Positions 24,143-35,472 of a stretch of 64,000 nt of DNA are shown here, piece by piece. The notes beneath the pieces are model-generated. The model saw only the letters and a list, made by a program, of their open reading frames with translations. It made no database searches and was not told the DNA's origin. Each line of letters begins with the position of its first letter. Positions within the stretch are counted from its first letter, which is position 1. This DNA is from Ctenosaura bakeri (taxonomy: Eukaryota; Chordata; Lepidosauria; Squamata; Iguanidae). The stretch lies in NCBI GenBank assembly GCA_948474755.1, contig CAOLHI010000061.1:744001-808000 (forward strand). Reading direction: 5' to 3'. Position numbers and translations under genes: made by a program.

Positions 24143-24430
24143 TTTGAAAGACCATCCCTCCTTTCCAATGCCAGTGCTATGGCCTCAGAAGGAAAGAGGA
24201 TTAGACAGATACCTCTCCACCATGCCTTGGCCGCAGCAGCTGATGAAAGGCCCTCCCTTCTTTCCAACCACCACTACTGTGTCCTTGGAGAAAGAGAAGA
24301 ATAGGTCAGCACAGCTCCATCTTGCTCTGGTGCCAGTGGATGGTAAGAGGATATCTGACCACTCCAACTACACTACCTCTGAGGCAAAGAAGAGTAGGCA
24401 GTATCTACTGTACTTCATTCTCTCCCCCAA
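24143..24430 (+). repeat. Three diverged tandem units of about 100 bp
   Basis: Units begin near 24148, 24245 and 24344. Each has a CTCC...TTTCCAA-like start, then a stretch with 'ggagaaagagaagaatag' or equivalents. Divergence is high; the third unit is weak. Confidence 0.5.
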
Positions 24431-24549
24431 TGCCATCCTTTTCCACTTGTGACTTATTTAGATGGCAAGCCTGAGGGCAGGGAACTGTCAAACAAACAAT
24501 GTGCAAACTGCTTCAAGAGTCTTTTTGACTGAAGAATGGGTATATATAT

Positions 24550-25445
24550 TCTAAACAAGCAAACATTTAACACCACCTGAAAGACCATATCTCCTAATAT
24601 TAGCCTGCCAGAGTTTTAATATTAATTGAGGAAGGCTTTTTTCTTGGGCCCTTTTCGCACGGGCTTTCCCGAGCGAAATAGCGCCGTGAGCCGTGCGGGA
24701 GTGGGAGCGCCGCTCCACACGACGCACTCCCACTTCCGGTGCTCTCACGGGGCTGCAGCGGTGTGAGCGCGGGGTTTTTGATTTTCGCTTCTAAGCGAAA
24801 ATCACCCCGCGCTCGCGCAACGCTCCCGGCGCCCACCCGCACTTACCTGTTGTGCGGTGTGTCGGAGAGGCGGCCGGGTAGGGCTTCCTTCCCTCTGCTC
24901 CTGCGGAAGGAAGGGGTGGGGTGGGGCGCTTGCGTGACGGATGCGATGGCATCCTGCTTTGCGCGAAGCGGGTGGGGGGCTGCTCGCGACAGCCTCCCGC
25001 TTCGCGCGCGCGCGCGGGGGGTGGGTGGGCGCGACTGTCGCTCGCTCCTGGTGCACGCGGGGGGGACGGGCGCGACTGTCGCTCGCTTCCCGCGTGCGCG
25101 GGGGGCGGCACGAGAGGCTCCTGCTTCTCGCGCAAGCGGGGGAGGATGGACGCGCGAGCCGCCTCCGCCTCTGGGACACTGCTGCTTCCCCGCTTGTTCC
25201 TTCGCCTGCGGAAGGAATGAGCGGGGAACCGGCAGGCTCTCGGAAGAGGCTTTTCGCGCAAGCCGCCCACCCCGGCTCACGCAAAAAGCCTCAGTGCGAA
25301 AAGGGCCTTGGTCTCACTACCACCATAGGTATGGTTGATGAGTACACAGGAGACAGTTTTCTTGGTGGCTGCTCCTAAATGGTGGAATTTCCTCCTAGGT
25401 CTTCCCACATGGGTTTTCTACAAGAAAGAACAGCAGGATTGGACA
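24550..25445 (+). mobile_element. CR1/L2-clade LINE 3' fragment split by a CpG-rich MITE
   Basis: The flanks (24550-24646 and 25308-25445) carry 'gtctcactaccaccatag' and 'ttcttggtggctgctcct', matching 39720-39790 of the larger LINE in this window. Rejoined across the MITE, the order agrees with that copy. It is too short and decayed to code. Confidence 0.65.
24647..25307. mobile_element. CpG-rich PIF/Harbinger-like element A
   Basis: 661 bp bounded by GGCCCTTTTCGCAC and GTGCGAAAAGGGCC, flanked by TTG on both sides (24644-24646 and 25308-25310). The first ~200 bp match element B at 34139. The interior is extremely CpG-rich with many hairpins (for example cttccttccc paired with ggaaggaagg). 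Frames of 99-199 codons occur on both strands in several phases, as expected from GC-rich DNA with few stops. No transposase motif is seen. Confidence 0.8.
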
Positions 25446-25457
25446 GGCCTTCATTTT

Positions 25458-26055
25458 GATTAGGGATGGAACGAAAATGCAAAAATATTTGCAAAACATT
25501 TAGAAAACAAATTATTCAAGTAGTGAGAAACTCTGATGAGAAGAAATGTGGACTAATGAATTCTCATTAGTCCACATTTCTTCATAGTTCAGGACTTATT
25601 CTGAACAAAATTTGCACATGGTTGTTTTTCACACCATTTTGTGTGCAGAAACCAGCATTTGCAATGCAAGAAATAGCATTTTCTAAGCAGCAATATTATT
25701 TCTTGAACAGAAAATACTGTTTCCTATGCAGAAATTGGTATGTGTGTGGGGGTCTATTTTATGCAACATTTGTATATGGTTGTTTTGCACAGAAAATATT
25801 ATATATGTAGGAAACAGCATATTCTGTTCAGAAAATAATATATCTGGATAGAAAGTACTGTTTCTTGCACTGAAAATGCTGTTTTCTGTACAAATCAACT
25901 ATATGTAAATTTTGTGCACAATAAGTCCAGAATTGCGAATAGGCCTCTAAAATTGTGTGGTTTTTAAAGGCTTCTTACAATGGAAAGAAATTCTTTTAAA
26001 TTACTCATTGCTTCCTTCAACAAGAAACTTAGTGAAGAATTACATCCCCCAGCAT
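25458..26055 (+). repeat. Palindrome-bearing repeat family F, copy 4 (longest)
   Basis: Begins TAGGGATGGAACG and ends near 'gaattacatccc'. It contains 'aatgaattctcattagtcca' (a perfect palindrome core at about 25556), 'aacttattctgaacaaaat'-like segments and repeated ttttctgNNcagaaaa units. About 600 bp, the fullest copy in the window. Confidence 0.7.
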
Positions 26056-26189
26056 GGCTTTTCTTATAATCTTATACCTCAGAGAAAGCAACAAGCAAGC
26101 CTTAATGGGGACAGCCCTCCCCTGCTATGTTTCCAGCATCTGAAATTCAGAAGTTTAGTAAGAATCCAATTATCAATTATGGCTATTAC

Positions 26190-26460
26190 TTTTGATTGAC
26201 TTGTCTTCCACGGATTTATCTAATCTGCTTTTAAAGCCATGCAAGCTTCTGGCAATCATGACATCCTGTCACAATGAATTGCATACATTAAGAACACTTT
26301 ACATGAAACAGCACTTTGTTTTGTCCATTCAGAACTTACTGTCACCAATTACTGTGTTATCCCAAGGTTCTGTACCATGAGTGACGGTGAGGGAAAAAAG
26401 TCTGAGTCTAATTTTATTAATTTCTATTGTGTGATCATTTCTTTCCTATACTGTGAAATC
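26190..26460 (+). repeat. Interspersed repeat R, copy 3 (partial)
   Basis: 'ttatctaatctgcttttaaa', 'ggcaatcatgacatcctgtc' and later 'tctattgtgtgatcatttct' follow the order of copies 1 and 2. Weak similarity. Confidence 0.4.
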
Positions 26461-27465
26461 AAAGATACTTTTGCCTTTCTTTCTTTACAAAAATGCATTC
26501 TAATTCCTACATAATTTTTGCCTTTTTTCATGTAGGGGGCCTCCCTCCCCCACTGCTGTGGCATCTGTTTTGAGACAGGAAAAACAGAACCATACCCACT
26601 ATTTCCTATATATTACCATCAATTAATGGAAAGGCATGGTGATCCACTGTGACAAATATACTGATGAATATAATGACAACACACTGTGAAAAATGTAACA
26701 CAGAGAATCTTCCCTGTTATATATTTTCCCATTTTCAGTCATCTATGTAACTTGAATCATAGTCGTATCTGGGTGAGGGCAATAAATTTTATAAATAGGC
26801 TATGTGCTTTTCTTCCTAATGCATGTTATAATTTTGAGTGGTTGGACATCAATGGAACTACATCTACATACATATCTGTATATCACAAATGCCAGACCCT
26901 GTTTGTTTTCAATTACCAATACCTCTAAACTGATTTTAAAGGTAATAGTTCAGGACAGAGATAAGGTTGGGAGTAGTTAGATTTCTATCTTGGTTATAAC
27001 AGTCTTGACATATTTAGTGTAAATGAAAATGTCCAATCCTGAATATATAAGAAGACAGGTGTCAGCTGAACTTTAAGTACACATTATGGCAGACAGCAGA
27101 ATGATAGGAGATTCAGGATGAGATTATGTAGGACACAGCAGAGTAGATTTGTATATGGAACCATGCTATACACCTCTTTTCAACTTACCTTAGACTCACT
27201 ATTTAGCTGCTGCAGATTCCCCAGCGAGTCTCTGGCTAGTGGAGAGTGGGAGAGTAAATTAGGGGAGCATTTGATTGTGTCTCCTTAGCCAGATACAGAA
27301 GAACTGTATCGTCCACTGAGATCCACTGGAGTCCTATGGAGGTTTCCATAGATGATGGAATCATTCTGGGTCTGGCTATGGGGACATAGATACTCATTTG
27401 ATCCCCACAAGCCTTCAGAAACCACAGAATGGGTGGGAGGGGGATGCTAAAGCCAGTCTGTAAGT
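26461..27465. other. No recognised element
   Basis: No supportable gene. Confidence 0.5.
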
Positions 27466-27716
27466 CCAGAAATTAGGGATGGGAAAAATCCAGAATTTTC
27501 TGAATCCTGGGATGGTTCTGGGAATCCATGAATCTCACGAATCTCGAATCTTTCTAATCCTTTTTTTTAAAAAAAGTTTAAAAAGCAAGGGAAAGAAAGA
27601 TAATCTTGGGCAGGACATACTCTCTCAGCCTTAGCAAACCTCCCTCTGAAGAAATCTAGCCAGGACAATTGTCATAGTTTTGCCTCAGGATCTCCTCAGA
27701 TTGCAAATGACATGAA

Positions 27717-27783
27717 GGCCCTTTCCACACAGGCAGGAAAATGTGGATTAATGCCACAGTTTTCTGCCTGTGTAAACAGGGCC
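27717..27783. mobile_element. 67-bp mini-MITE with GGCCCTTTCC ends
   Basis: A near-palindrome: GGCCCTTTCCACACAGGCAG at the left, CTGCCTGTGTAAACAGGGCC at the right. The same terminal motif as elements A-D. Nested in the element at 27474-28306. Confidence 0.7.
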
Positions 27784-27824
27784 ACATACTACAGTATAGA
27801 GATAATCCAGGTCAAAGCTGGATG

Positions 27825-27973
27825 TTCTTTGCATAGCTCCTTATGGCATCCTGGGTTAGTAGTTTGATGATGCACCAACAGACTTTGGCAGAGAAGGCTG
27901 TGGCACTTTGTAAAACTCCAAACCCAGAATTGTGTCTGAAAGAGCTTTGCAAGGGAGCTATGCAAAGGAATCT
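27825..27973. repeat. Inverted repeat inside the hAT-like element
   Basis: ttctttgcatagctcc at about 27826 pairs with ggagctatgcaaaggaa near 27956. Possibly another MITE or part of the host element. Confidence 0.6.
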
Positions 27974-28314
27974 TTCAGCTGTCCTTGAAATCTCAAGAAG
28001 CCTGTTCCTTCCAGTCAAGTGCTGAACTTAAATATTGAATGTTCAATGTAAATATCTTAGAATACAACCCCAGATGTAATTTGTGAAATTGTTAGCCAAT
28101 GCCATTTCTCTCCAAGAGAAAAACTCACCTACTTGCCATCCTCCCTTGTGTGTCTGATCGCCCAGGATTTCAGGCCTCCCAGTTTCCAACAAATTGTTTG
28201 GTTGATGGATTCAAAAGATTCAGTTTGCCTATTTTGGTGCAAGGATTCGGATTCGTGAATCTCGAATTCTTGCTGAGGATTTGAGGAATCGGTTGGCTCA
28301 TCCCTACCAAAAAT

Positions 28315-30177
28315 GGTTTAGGACATTTTGGAGAGTGGGAGAGTATGAGCCTCAAACAGGGACCAAAAATGGCTATCTATCTGTCTGTGTGTGAACCTAA
28401 GAGAATGCCAAGACATTTTGCTGCTTGAGGAAGAACAGCAAATGTTCCCCACTCCACTCCTACAGTGCATCCAAGCCATGATACTTAGTCCTCGAAGGTA
28501 GAAAAGAGGGGAAAAAATCCACAAACAACTATCCTTATCCTCCACAGGAAAAAAAAATACAGTAACAAAATAAATAGCTAACAGTGTTCTGCCCTTTTAC
28601 GGCATCCAAAATCTGCCTGAAGCAGCTACACTAATCTGCCTGATGGTGGGGATGGTCCCAGAATATACATGTCTAAACTTATTTTCTTTCAAAATAGGGT
28701 TTTTTTTGAAATACATTCTGATGTGACCAACAAATGCATCTAAAGCTCTGAAAAACACAGATCAGGACAATTTGCACTAGAATTTTTAAAAATTCATCAG
28801 GCATCCTGAGGTAAGCAGAATCCATAAATAATATGCCCATAAAGAAAGTGTGTGTGTGTGTGTGTGTGCACGCACATGCATGTGGTGGAAGAAAGAGCAC
28901 TGAACAAAACATTTCATTACCCATTTATTTACTCAATTCCTTCCATTTTTTTGGCAATGTGCCAAAACCTAATTTGGTAAGTTTGTGATCTCTTGTTGCT
29001 GTTGTTGCTGCTGCTGTTAAAGAAAGATAAACTGGTTCCCCTTGGTCCATTCAACATGCTCTGCTTTTCATAAGCATTTGTAGACATCCCTCAAGAAGAT
29101 GTCAAAGATGGGCTTCTAAAAGTATCCCTAAATGCAACCCCAAAGCAATCCTTCAGCATTTTGGTTAATAAATATAATTCTCTTCTACTCTGAATTGATC
29201 GGAGCTGCCACTCAGATATGGTTAAGATTGTTAGTCTGTGCATCTGCTATGAACACTTCATTTCTGTAGACTGATGAATTAAACTAATAAGATTCCACCA
29301 GTAGCTTCTCAGAGGTCTTGTAGCCAAAATACAAGTGAAAGTAGAAGTGTAAAGAACATCATCTCTAGCAATTCTTATTAAAAAAATAAAAATAAATCTC
29401 CCAACAACAACAATTAGCATAAAACAAAAATGGTGATTAATCAGAGAGGGACAGGACTCTTCCTGGTATATTGGAACATACAAGGTGTGGGTCAAATATA
29501 TGGCCAAAGACAAGTGCGAAGAATATTAAGAGCCTCATTCAGGAAATTGATATTGGTTTAGAAGGGTTGTCAAGTTGCCCTTTAGTTACCTGAGTTGTTA
29601 TTTCAAAAGGTCACTCTATTCCAGGACATGCATAGAGCATAATGGATTCTCTTCAAATCTGGCATCAAACTTTTATTTTCTACTCTAGTGAAATTGTTCA
29701 TCATTGCAATATGTAGTGTGGGAATGTGTGGAAATGGTGGGCTTATATACTGTGATGTTTACTGTGCAGCAAGGAAGTGGAGTGTGTAACTATTTGGGCG
29801 GGCATACTGGGGTCAGTGGGGGTCGGTAAATGTCACAGATAAATGGTTGCAAAGTGAGGTGTAACATAGCTCCCTGTGAAAATCCTCTGGGGGAGGGCAG
29901 GGGAAGCACTTTCCTTCCCCATCCAACACACATTTTTTTTCTTCCAACATCTACGCAGAGAACTAGGAGTGCCTTTCTTTTATTCTGGGCAGTTTGAGGC
30001 TTTGGACAATATTTGGATTGGGGTCTAGACAGTGAAATTGGAAAACAAAGGCTTCACTCAGGCCTATTTACTGCTTGAAGATAAATTTAGATATCATCAG
30101 GCTTTGGCCTTTTTAGGAGTTGACTTTCATCTCTAATTTCTATCTATGGTGGACAGTGAAGAAAGCTGACAAGAAGA
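28315..30177. other. No recognised element
   Basis: AT-rich, with a (TG)n run at 28848-28868. No gene recognised. Confidence 0.5.
28848..28868. repeat. (TG)n microsatellite
   Basis: Uninterrupted TG repeats, followed by a short cgcacatgcatg stretch. Confidence 0.95.
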
Positions 30178-30525
30178 AACTCAACACATTTGAAATGAGG
30201 TAATGGAGAAGAATTATATGGATACCATGGACTGCTAAAAGGAAATCAAACCTGAACTCTTGCCAGAAGTGAAGATGACTAAGCTGAGACTGTTGTACTT
30301 TGGACATATCATGGGATGATGTGACCCCTTTGAAAAGATGATAATGCTTGGTAAATTGGATGACACTTAGAAAAGAGGAAGACAGGTTGATTGACTTGAG
30401 GAAAGAAGCCACCGTCTTGAGTTTTCAAGACCTGAGTAGGGCAGTTGATGAATAGGACTTACTTAGGTCTCTCATGCATAGGGTCACCATATGCTGAAGT
30501 TGACTTGACATAAAATAACAACAAC
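30178..30525 (+). mobile_element. Bov-B (RTE) LINE 3' end
   Basis: Conceptual translation, with breaks, gives LRLLYFGHIM followed downstream by RKEEDRLIDL and LQ/FQDLSRAVDE-like residues, which resemble the C-terminus of Bov-B reverse transcriptase proteins. The 3' end 'catagggtcaccatatgctg' through 'gacttgacataaaataacaa' is the tail borrowed by the Sauria-type SINEs here. It is 5'-truncated and has in-frame stops. Confidence 0.7.
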
Positions 30526-31227
30526 ATTTCCCACTCACCCTTGTTCCTCTAATATAATGATTTAGGCACTGCCATCTGCCACATTTGGTTGTTGCCAGTT
30601 GATGGATCCTACAAATGGATCAGTTGGTTCTTCTGCCTATAGCATTTTTACCACCTTCTTGGGAGGAAAAATTGCCTGCCTGCAAAGAGTGTTAAATAAC
30701 ATAATTTCTTGTTACAGCTTTAATTTGTGACTGGGATTGGCATCAGGATGGACCCGTTCTCAGAGGAATGCATAGGTTTATCTGTTCCCAAAAGTGTGAG
30801 GTCCCTTGAGGGACCATGGGGTGAGGTTCACAGGAACTGCCCAGATTGGGGGCAGGCTGACTGGTCTCGCTCTTGGGAGCAAGTAGGGAAATATAACAGT
30901 CCACATGACAGTGGAGTCCTTTCTTCTAGCACTCTCCTGAGTCTTCCTAGCAAACCAGCTAAGATGGATATTGATTGGCTGAGAGATCAACTGATGATTT
31001 GGTTCTGTGACCCATGCAGCACCAAATATACCAGTGGCGCTGTAACAAAGTCATGGAATATTTCCACACAACACAGTGACTCTGCTCCTTTGTGCTTAAC
31101 TCCCATTTGCTCAAACAGCTAAGCTGAGTCTATGACTGAAAACATTTCTTTTGGAAGCAGAGGAGAGCTATTGTCAGTTTATGTAAACAGTTCTAAACTG
31201 GATGGATCAATGGTACAAGCCAACTGC
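30526..31227. other. No recognised element
   Basis: The 131-codon plus frame at 30727-31122 starts at a non-ATG codon and shows no recognisable domain or splice context. I treat it as chance. Confidence 0.45.
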
Positions 31228-31540
31228 CAATAGGGATGCAATTCTTGACTAATTATTTTCTTGACTATTATTTCTGCCCAGAAATATTTTCACATGGGAA
31301 AAAAATATTTCTATAAAACAGATTATGCTGTTTTCTGCACAAAGCAACCATGTGTGAATTTTGCATAAAATAAGTCCCAAACTGCAAAGGTTCTTATAAG
31401 TCTTCTTTTCAGAGTTTTTCAACACTTGACACACACACACACACACACACGGAATATTCTTTCCATCTTTAGCTGCCAATTTTCTCTAGGTTTTCTATCA
31501 CGTAAGTTTCCAAAGGTGATTATAGAATTAAGTAACATCC
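31228..31540 (-). repeat. Palindrome-bearing repeat family F, copy 5
   Basis: Starts TAGGGATGCAATTC and contains 'aacagattatgctgttttct', 'gcaaccatgtgtgaattttg' and 'ataagtcccaaactgcaaag'. Includes an (AC)n run at 31429-31450. The orientation call is tentative. Confidence 0.6.
31429..31450. repeat. (AC)n microsatellite
   Basis: Uninterrupted AC repeats. Confidence 0.95.
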
Positions 31541-31581
31541 ATAGTCTGATACAGAATAAAATTGTTCCACAACAGAACTAG

Positions 31582-31761
31582 AGCCATTTCTGCACTAGAC
31601 TGCTATAGTGCTATTATTCCTCTTTCAACATCCTATGGAATCCTGGGATTTGCAATTTCAGGAAGGGCCAGCCGGCTCCTCCCAAAACTGCAAATCCTAG
31701 GATTCCATAGGATGTTGAAAGTGGAATAATAGTGCTGTAACAGTCTAGTGTGGAAATGGCC
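31582..31761. mobile_element. Palindromic MITE, copy 6
   Basis: A full-length 180-bp palindrome with an extra central 'ggaagggccagccggctcct'-type stretch between the arms. Flanking TAG and TGG match at 2 of 3. Confidence 0.8.
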
Positions 31762-33918
31762 TGGGGCTAAGGTTGTGTTGTGTCCCTGGAAAGACCCAAG
31801 CCATTAAACAGCAGGCCTGCTCCTGCTTCCATATCTGTTCTGGGGCTAGGATTCAGCACACTGGATTGTTCTTAAAACCCACAGCAGATTCACTGATGTG
31901 AAAGCCATCAGCTGCCACTCTTCTACTGCTTCATATTTCTATTTGCAGTGATGGCAGAATATTGGGAAAATGGGGGAAGACTTTTGAGAAAACTGAGTTC
32001 AGTATAGAAAGGTTTTTTTTTCTTCTTCCCCTGTCAAGACTGACAAGAGATTTCTTAAAAAGCTGTCTTTTCTGTAACCTCAGGACTGGTTTCATTTCTT
32101 AGTTAGGGATGTTTGCTAGACAATCCAATAGCAAACAAATTGGTGTGTGGAGGGAAGGGGAATGAGAGAAAAACAGAGAGAGAGACAATCAATCCAGGAG
32201 ATTCATTGAGGATGGCTGTGACTGCCTGCCAAGGGCTTGAAGAGAGGGAAACAATTGTGAGGAGCTTCTTTTTTTAAAAAAAAAGGGAAGGGGAAGCATA
32301 TGTGACCATTTGATAGCAACACCACCCCTACTCTTCCACAGGCATAGCAGTAAGACTCAAAGGAAATACCAAACCTGTCAGGACTGCCTTGTTAGAGGGA
32401 CTTGTGTTCATTCGCTGTCTCAGCTTAAGTGGCCTTTGTGGGAGAAGCATGATTCACTGTGTGAATTTCAATGGGATCTTTAAATCTCTGAGAGATTTTT
32501 CTCTTCTTTGAGTGAGTTTCCCTGAGCTGAAAGCTTACGATTGACAGCTCTGCAGGTATCATATCAATCTTGCAATTCTTTTTGTGCCACTTGCTGGAAC
32601 CACAGCCTCATTTCCTACCTATTGTTCTCTTTTTCTTTATGTGGAACATCTTTCTCTTTCCTTCTTCACCTCCATCCCCCTACAGCAAGAGTAAGAATCA
32701 GGCCCAAACCTTGTACAGATTTTTTTTTTTTAAAAAAAACAGCCTCCAGAAGCAGGGTGCATTAAGTAAGACATGGTTGGCTTGCAGGCCCTGAGTTACC
32801 ATAGCAACAAGATCAGGCCCAGTTTGGAGAATCAGGAAGGAAGGAGAAAGAATGGAACGAGGGCTTTGCGTGTATCAAAAGGCTGTGTTGTGAGGACCCC
32901 GTGATTTTGGAATGACTAGAGGGACAGCACATACTGACCTTGGGTGGGCAAAAGTGTGCTGGTCTTGAAAGGCAACAGACACCGATTCATTAATAAGCAC
33001 AGGAAGCAGAAGGAAGAGGGATTAAGTGAGTGATGTTTACTCCCTGGCTGGCACTGAGTGTGGGAAGAGAGTGCATAATGGAGCATCTACAAAGAGTGAA
33101 AAGGTCCTGGTGGCTTTGAGAGGGTACAGCGCAAAACGAAAAGAAAAGGAGATGTACGATTGTGTTGATTGGCTCTTGAGTCCTGAATGAAGTGGAGAGA
33201 CTGGGCGATCTCTCTGATTGTTCTCCTTGTGTAACATCTGAAAGGGAAGTTGGAATGAGCAGAATCTGCATAGAGCAATAGACTCCTGCATCCTTTCTAT
33301 TCTACATCCCAAAGGAATATTGCAAGGAGAGAAACAGCATGCTCTCTTGCTATAATATCCAAAGCCTCTAGAGGAATGTTGAAAGGAACATGACTTTAAG
33401 AATGACATCTGTTTTATTTATAGGGCAGAAAGCGCTTCCAGACTGTCCTTGAGACCAGGATGGGATTTTATGGCCTGAAGCTAATTGCTAGTCCTATCTA
33501 GAGGAAACACAATGGGATTTATATAAATGAACAGTTCTACAAACCCAACTGGTTCAGCTCTGTTTGGAATTAGACATTGGATATAGAACTCTGAAAGTAC
33601 CAAACACCAAATATGCCAATTTGCTTTCTTTCACATTCATTCATTTTTTTTCAGCTCTCATATTGTTAAAATCAATTTTATGGAGATATTTGCAGATTCT
33701 GTTATCAAAAACAACCCAAATGAACCTTTTGGCCACCTGCATTGGCCAAATTCAATAAACAGAAACAATCCCCTTATGGAGGGAATCAAGTTGTATCTGA
33801 CATGGAGCTGTTAAAATTGAGAAACTTATCGGAAGAGAAGAGTTTGCAAACCAGATGCTGTACCACAAATATCATAGACTTACAATGGGAATTAAATATA
33901 GTCTGTTATAAGTAATCA
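31762..33918. other. No recognised element
   Basis: No gene. The 123-codon minus-strand frame at 33037-33408 and overlapping frames show no domain. Short A/T runs lie near 32271-32285 and 32720-32740. Confidence 0.5.
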
Positions 33919-33921
33919 GAG

Positions 33922-34121
33922 GGCCTTTCCACACTACTCTGTTACAGTGCTATTATTCCACTTTCAACATCTTATGGAATTCTGGAGTTTGTAGTTTACT
34001 GAGGCCAAAGAGCTCTCTGGCTGAGAATTCTAAATGCCCTTCTCTAAAGTGCAAACCTCAGGATTCCATAGGATGTTGAAAGTGGAATAAGAGCACTATA
34101 ACAGTGTAGTGCAGAAAGGCC
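33922..34121. mobile_element. Palindromic MITE, copy 7
   Basis: Begins GGCCTTTCCACAC and ends GAAAGGCC. The centre contains 'gaggccaaagagctctctgg', a variant shared with copy 8. It lies 17 bp upstream of CpG-rich element B. Confidence 0.8.
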
Positions 34122-34138
34122 TAAAGTCTTTTGTTTTG

Positions 34139-34707
34139 GGCCCTTTTCGCATGGGCCTTTTCTCGTGCGACAGCCCCGTGAGCCTTGCAGGAGTGGGAGC
34201 GTCGCTCCGCACGACGCACTCCCACTTCCGCTGGGCTCACGGGGCTGAAGCGGCGTGAGCGCGGGTTTTTTGATTTTCGCTTCCAAGCGAAAATCACCTG
34301 CACTCGCGCAACGCTCCCGGTGCCCGCGCGCACTTACCTTTCGTGCGGAGCATCCGGGAGCCGACCGGGTCGCGCTTCCTTCCCTCCACCCCTGCGGAAG
34401 GAAGGGACGGGGCAGGGCGCTCGCGCGACACGTCCTGCTTCGCTCACGCGCAGGGGGGAGGACGGGAGGAGCGCCTTTCTCTCTCTCGCGCGCGGGGGGG
34501 ATGGAGGGGACAGGCTCCTTTCTCGCGCGCACGGGGGGGGGAATGGACGGATGCGCGAGCCGCTGCCACCTCCAGGAGGCTGCCGCTTCGCCGCTCCTTC
34601 CTTCGCCTGCGGAAGGAAGGAGGGGGGAAGCGGCAGCCTCCCGGAGAAGGCTTGTTGCACGAGCCGCCCTCCCCCGCTTGCGCGAGAAGACTAATGTGAA
34701 AAGGGCC
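34139..34707. mobile_element. CpG-rich PIF/Harbinger-like element B
   Basis: 569 bp bounded by GGCCCTTTTCGCA and TGTGAAAAGGGCC, flanked by TTG at 34136-34138 and 34708-34710. Sequence near the left end closely follows element A ('gcactcccacttccgctggg', 'gattttcgcttccaagcgaa'). It contains many hairpins. Long frames on both strands, up to 257 codons, extend through it and are composition artefacts. Confidence 0.8.
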
Positions 34708-34710
34708 TTG

Positions 34711-35394
34711 ATGTTCAATCTGTTAATTTCACTTTCTCCCACATTTGCCTTTAAAAAAAAAACCATGTTCTTTGCCTGAAATTTATGATTCCTTTTTTTC
34801 TCAGTACATCCCAACACAGTTTAGGATCTGAGTATCTGAAGGATAGTCTGAGCTCTGATAAATTTCCCATTGACTAAAATTTGTATCAGAAGCCCTGGTC
34901 TGGTGTTGACTTACTCCAATGAAGAGGCAACTAGTAATTGGAAAAGAACATACAAAAGTAATGTTTGGAATAGAGTTCTCAGAATTCCCTAGGCAGCATC
35001 GCCTGTGATTATAGTTGTCCCCACCCCTGCAAAAAAAGCTCTAGCTGGAGAGATGACATTTTTCTTGGTGGAATCTGCTCTCTTGTATCACGTGGTTTCT
35101 ATCCACCTGATGGACATTTTGCTGCAAAATGAGGACTTTTGTTGTTGTTGTTTTCTTGAGCTTTTGTAAATAATTTGTGTTACTGTTGCCAGATCTCTGC
35201 TTTTTTTTTAATCACTGTTTTGTTTTGTTTACTTTATCTTTTTAAATAAATGTTAATTGCTGAATGGGGGGACGATATCAACCTTTGATGCTTTGTCAAA
35301 CACAATACAATACTTTTGACCGAATGAATCAATTAATGTAGGAAAAGAAGGAGAATTCCTTTTCACTGCACTATCATGAACACTCCAATGTTAT
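34711..35394. other. No recognised element
   Basis: No gene or repeat recognised apart from short T-rich runs. Confidence 0.5.
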
Positions 35395-35397
35395 TGG

Positions 35398-35472
35398 TGT
35401 TAGCAGTTAAGCAGGATGTGGCCTGATTAGTACTTGGATGGAAGAATACCAGGGACTGCTGTGTAGGACTAG
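35398..35472 (+). repeat. 5S rRNA-like sequence (pseudogene or SINE head)
   Basis: 'gttaagcaggatgtggcctg' followed by 'attagtacttggatggaaga' and 'ccagggactgctgtgtagg' follows the 3' two-thirds of vertebrate 5S rRNA, including the box A-like and box C-like internal promoter regions. The 5' third is missing or decayed, so a functional 5S gene is unlikely. It may be the head of a 5S-derived SINE. Confidence 0.65.

Larger units (their letters stand above)
27474..28306. mobile_element. hAT-like element with nested small MITE
   Basis: Begins TAGGGATG and ends CATCCCTA. Flanking octamers CCAGAAAT (27466-27473) and CCAAAAAT (28307-28314) match at 7 of 8. Subterminal sequences are complementary around 'acgaatctcgaatc' and 'attcgtgaatctcgaatt'. 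833 bp, no transposase frame. Confidence 0.7.

Noticed and set aside
24739..25338. 199-codon plus frame and overlapping 145-160-codon frames on both strands
   Set aside because: All lie in CpG-rich element A, where stop codons are rare in every phase.
34044..34817. 257-codon minus frame and overlapping frames
   Set aside because: It spans element B and part of MITE copy 7; it is a composition artefact with no domain.
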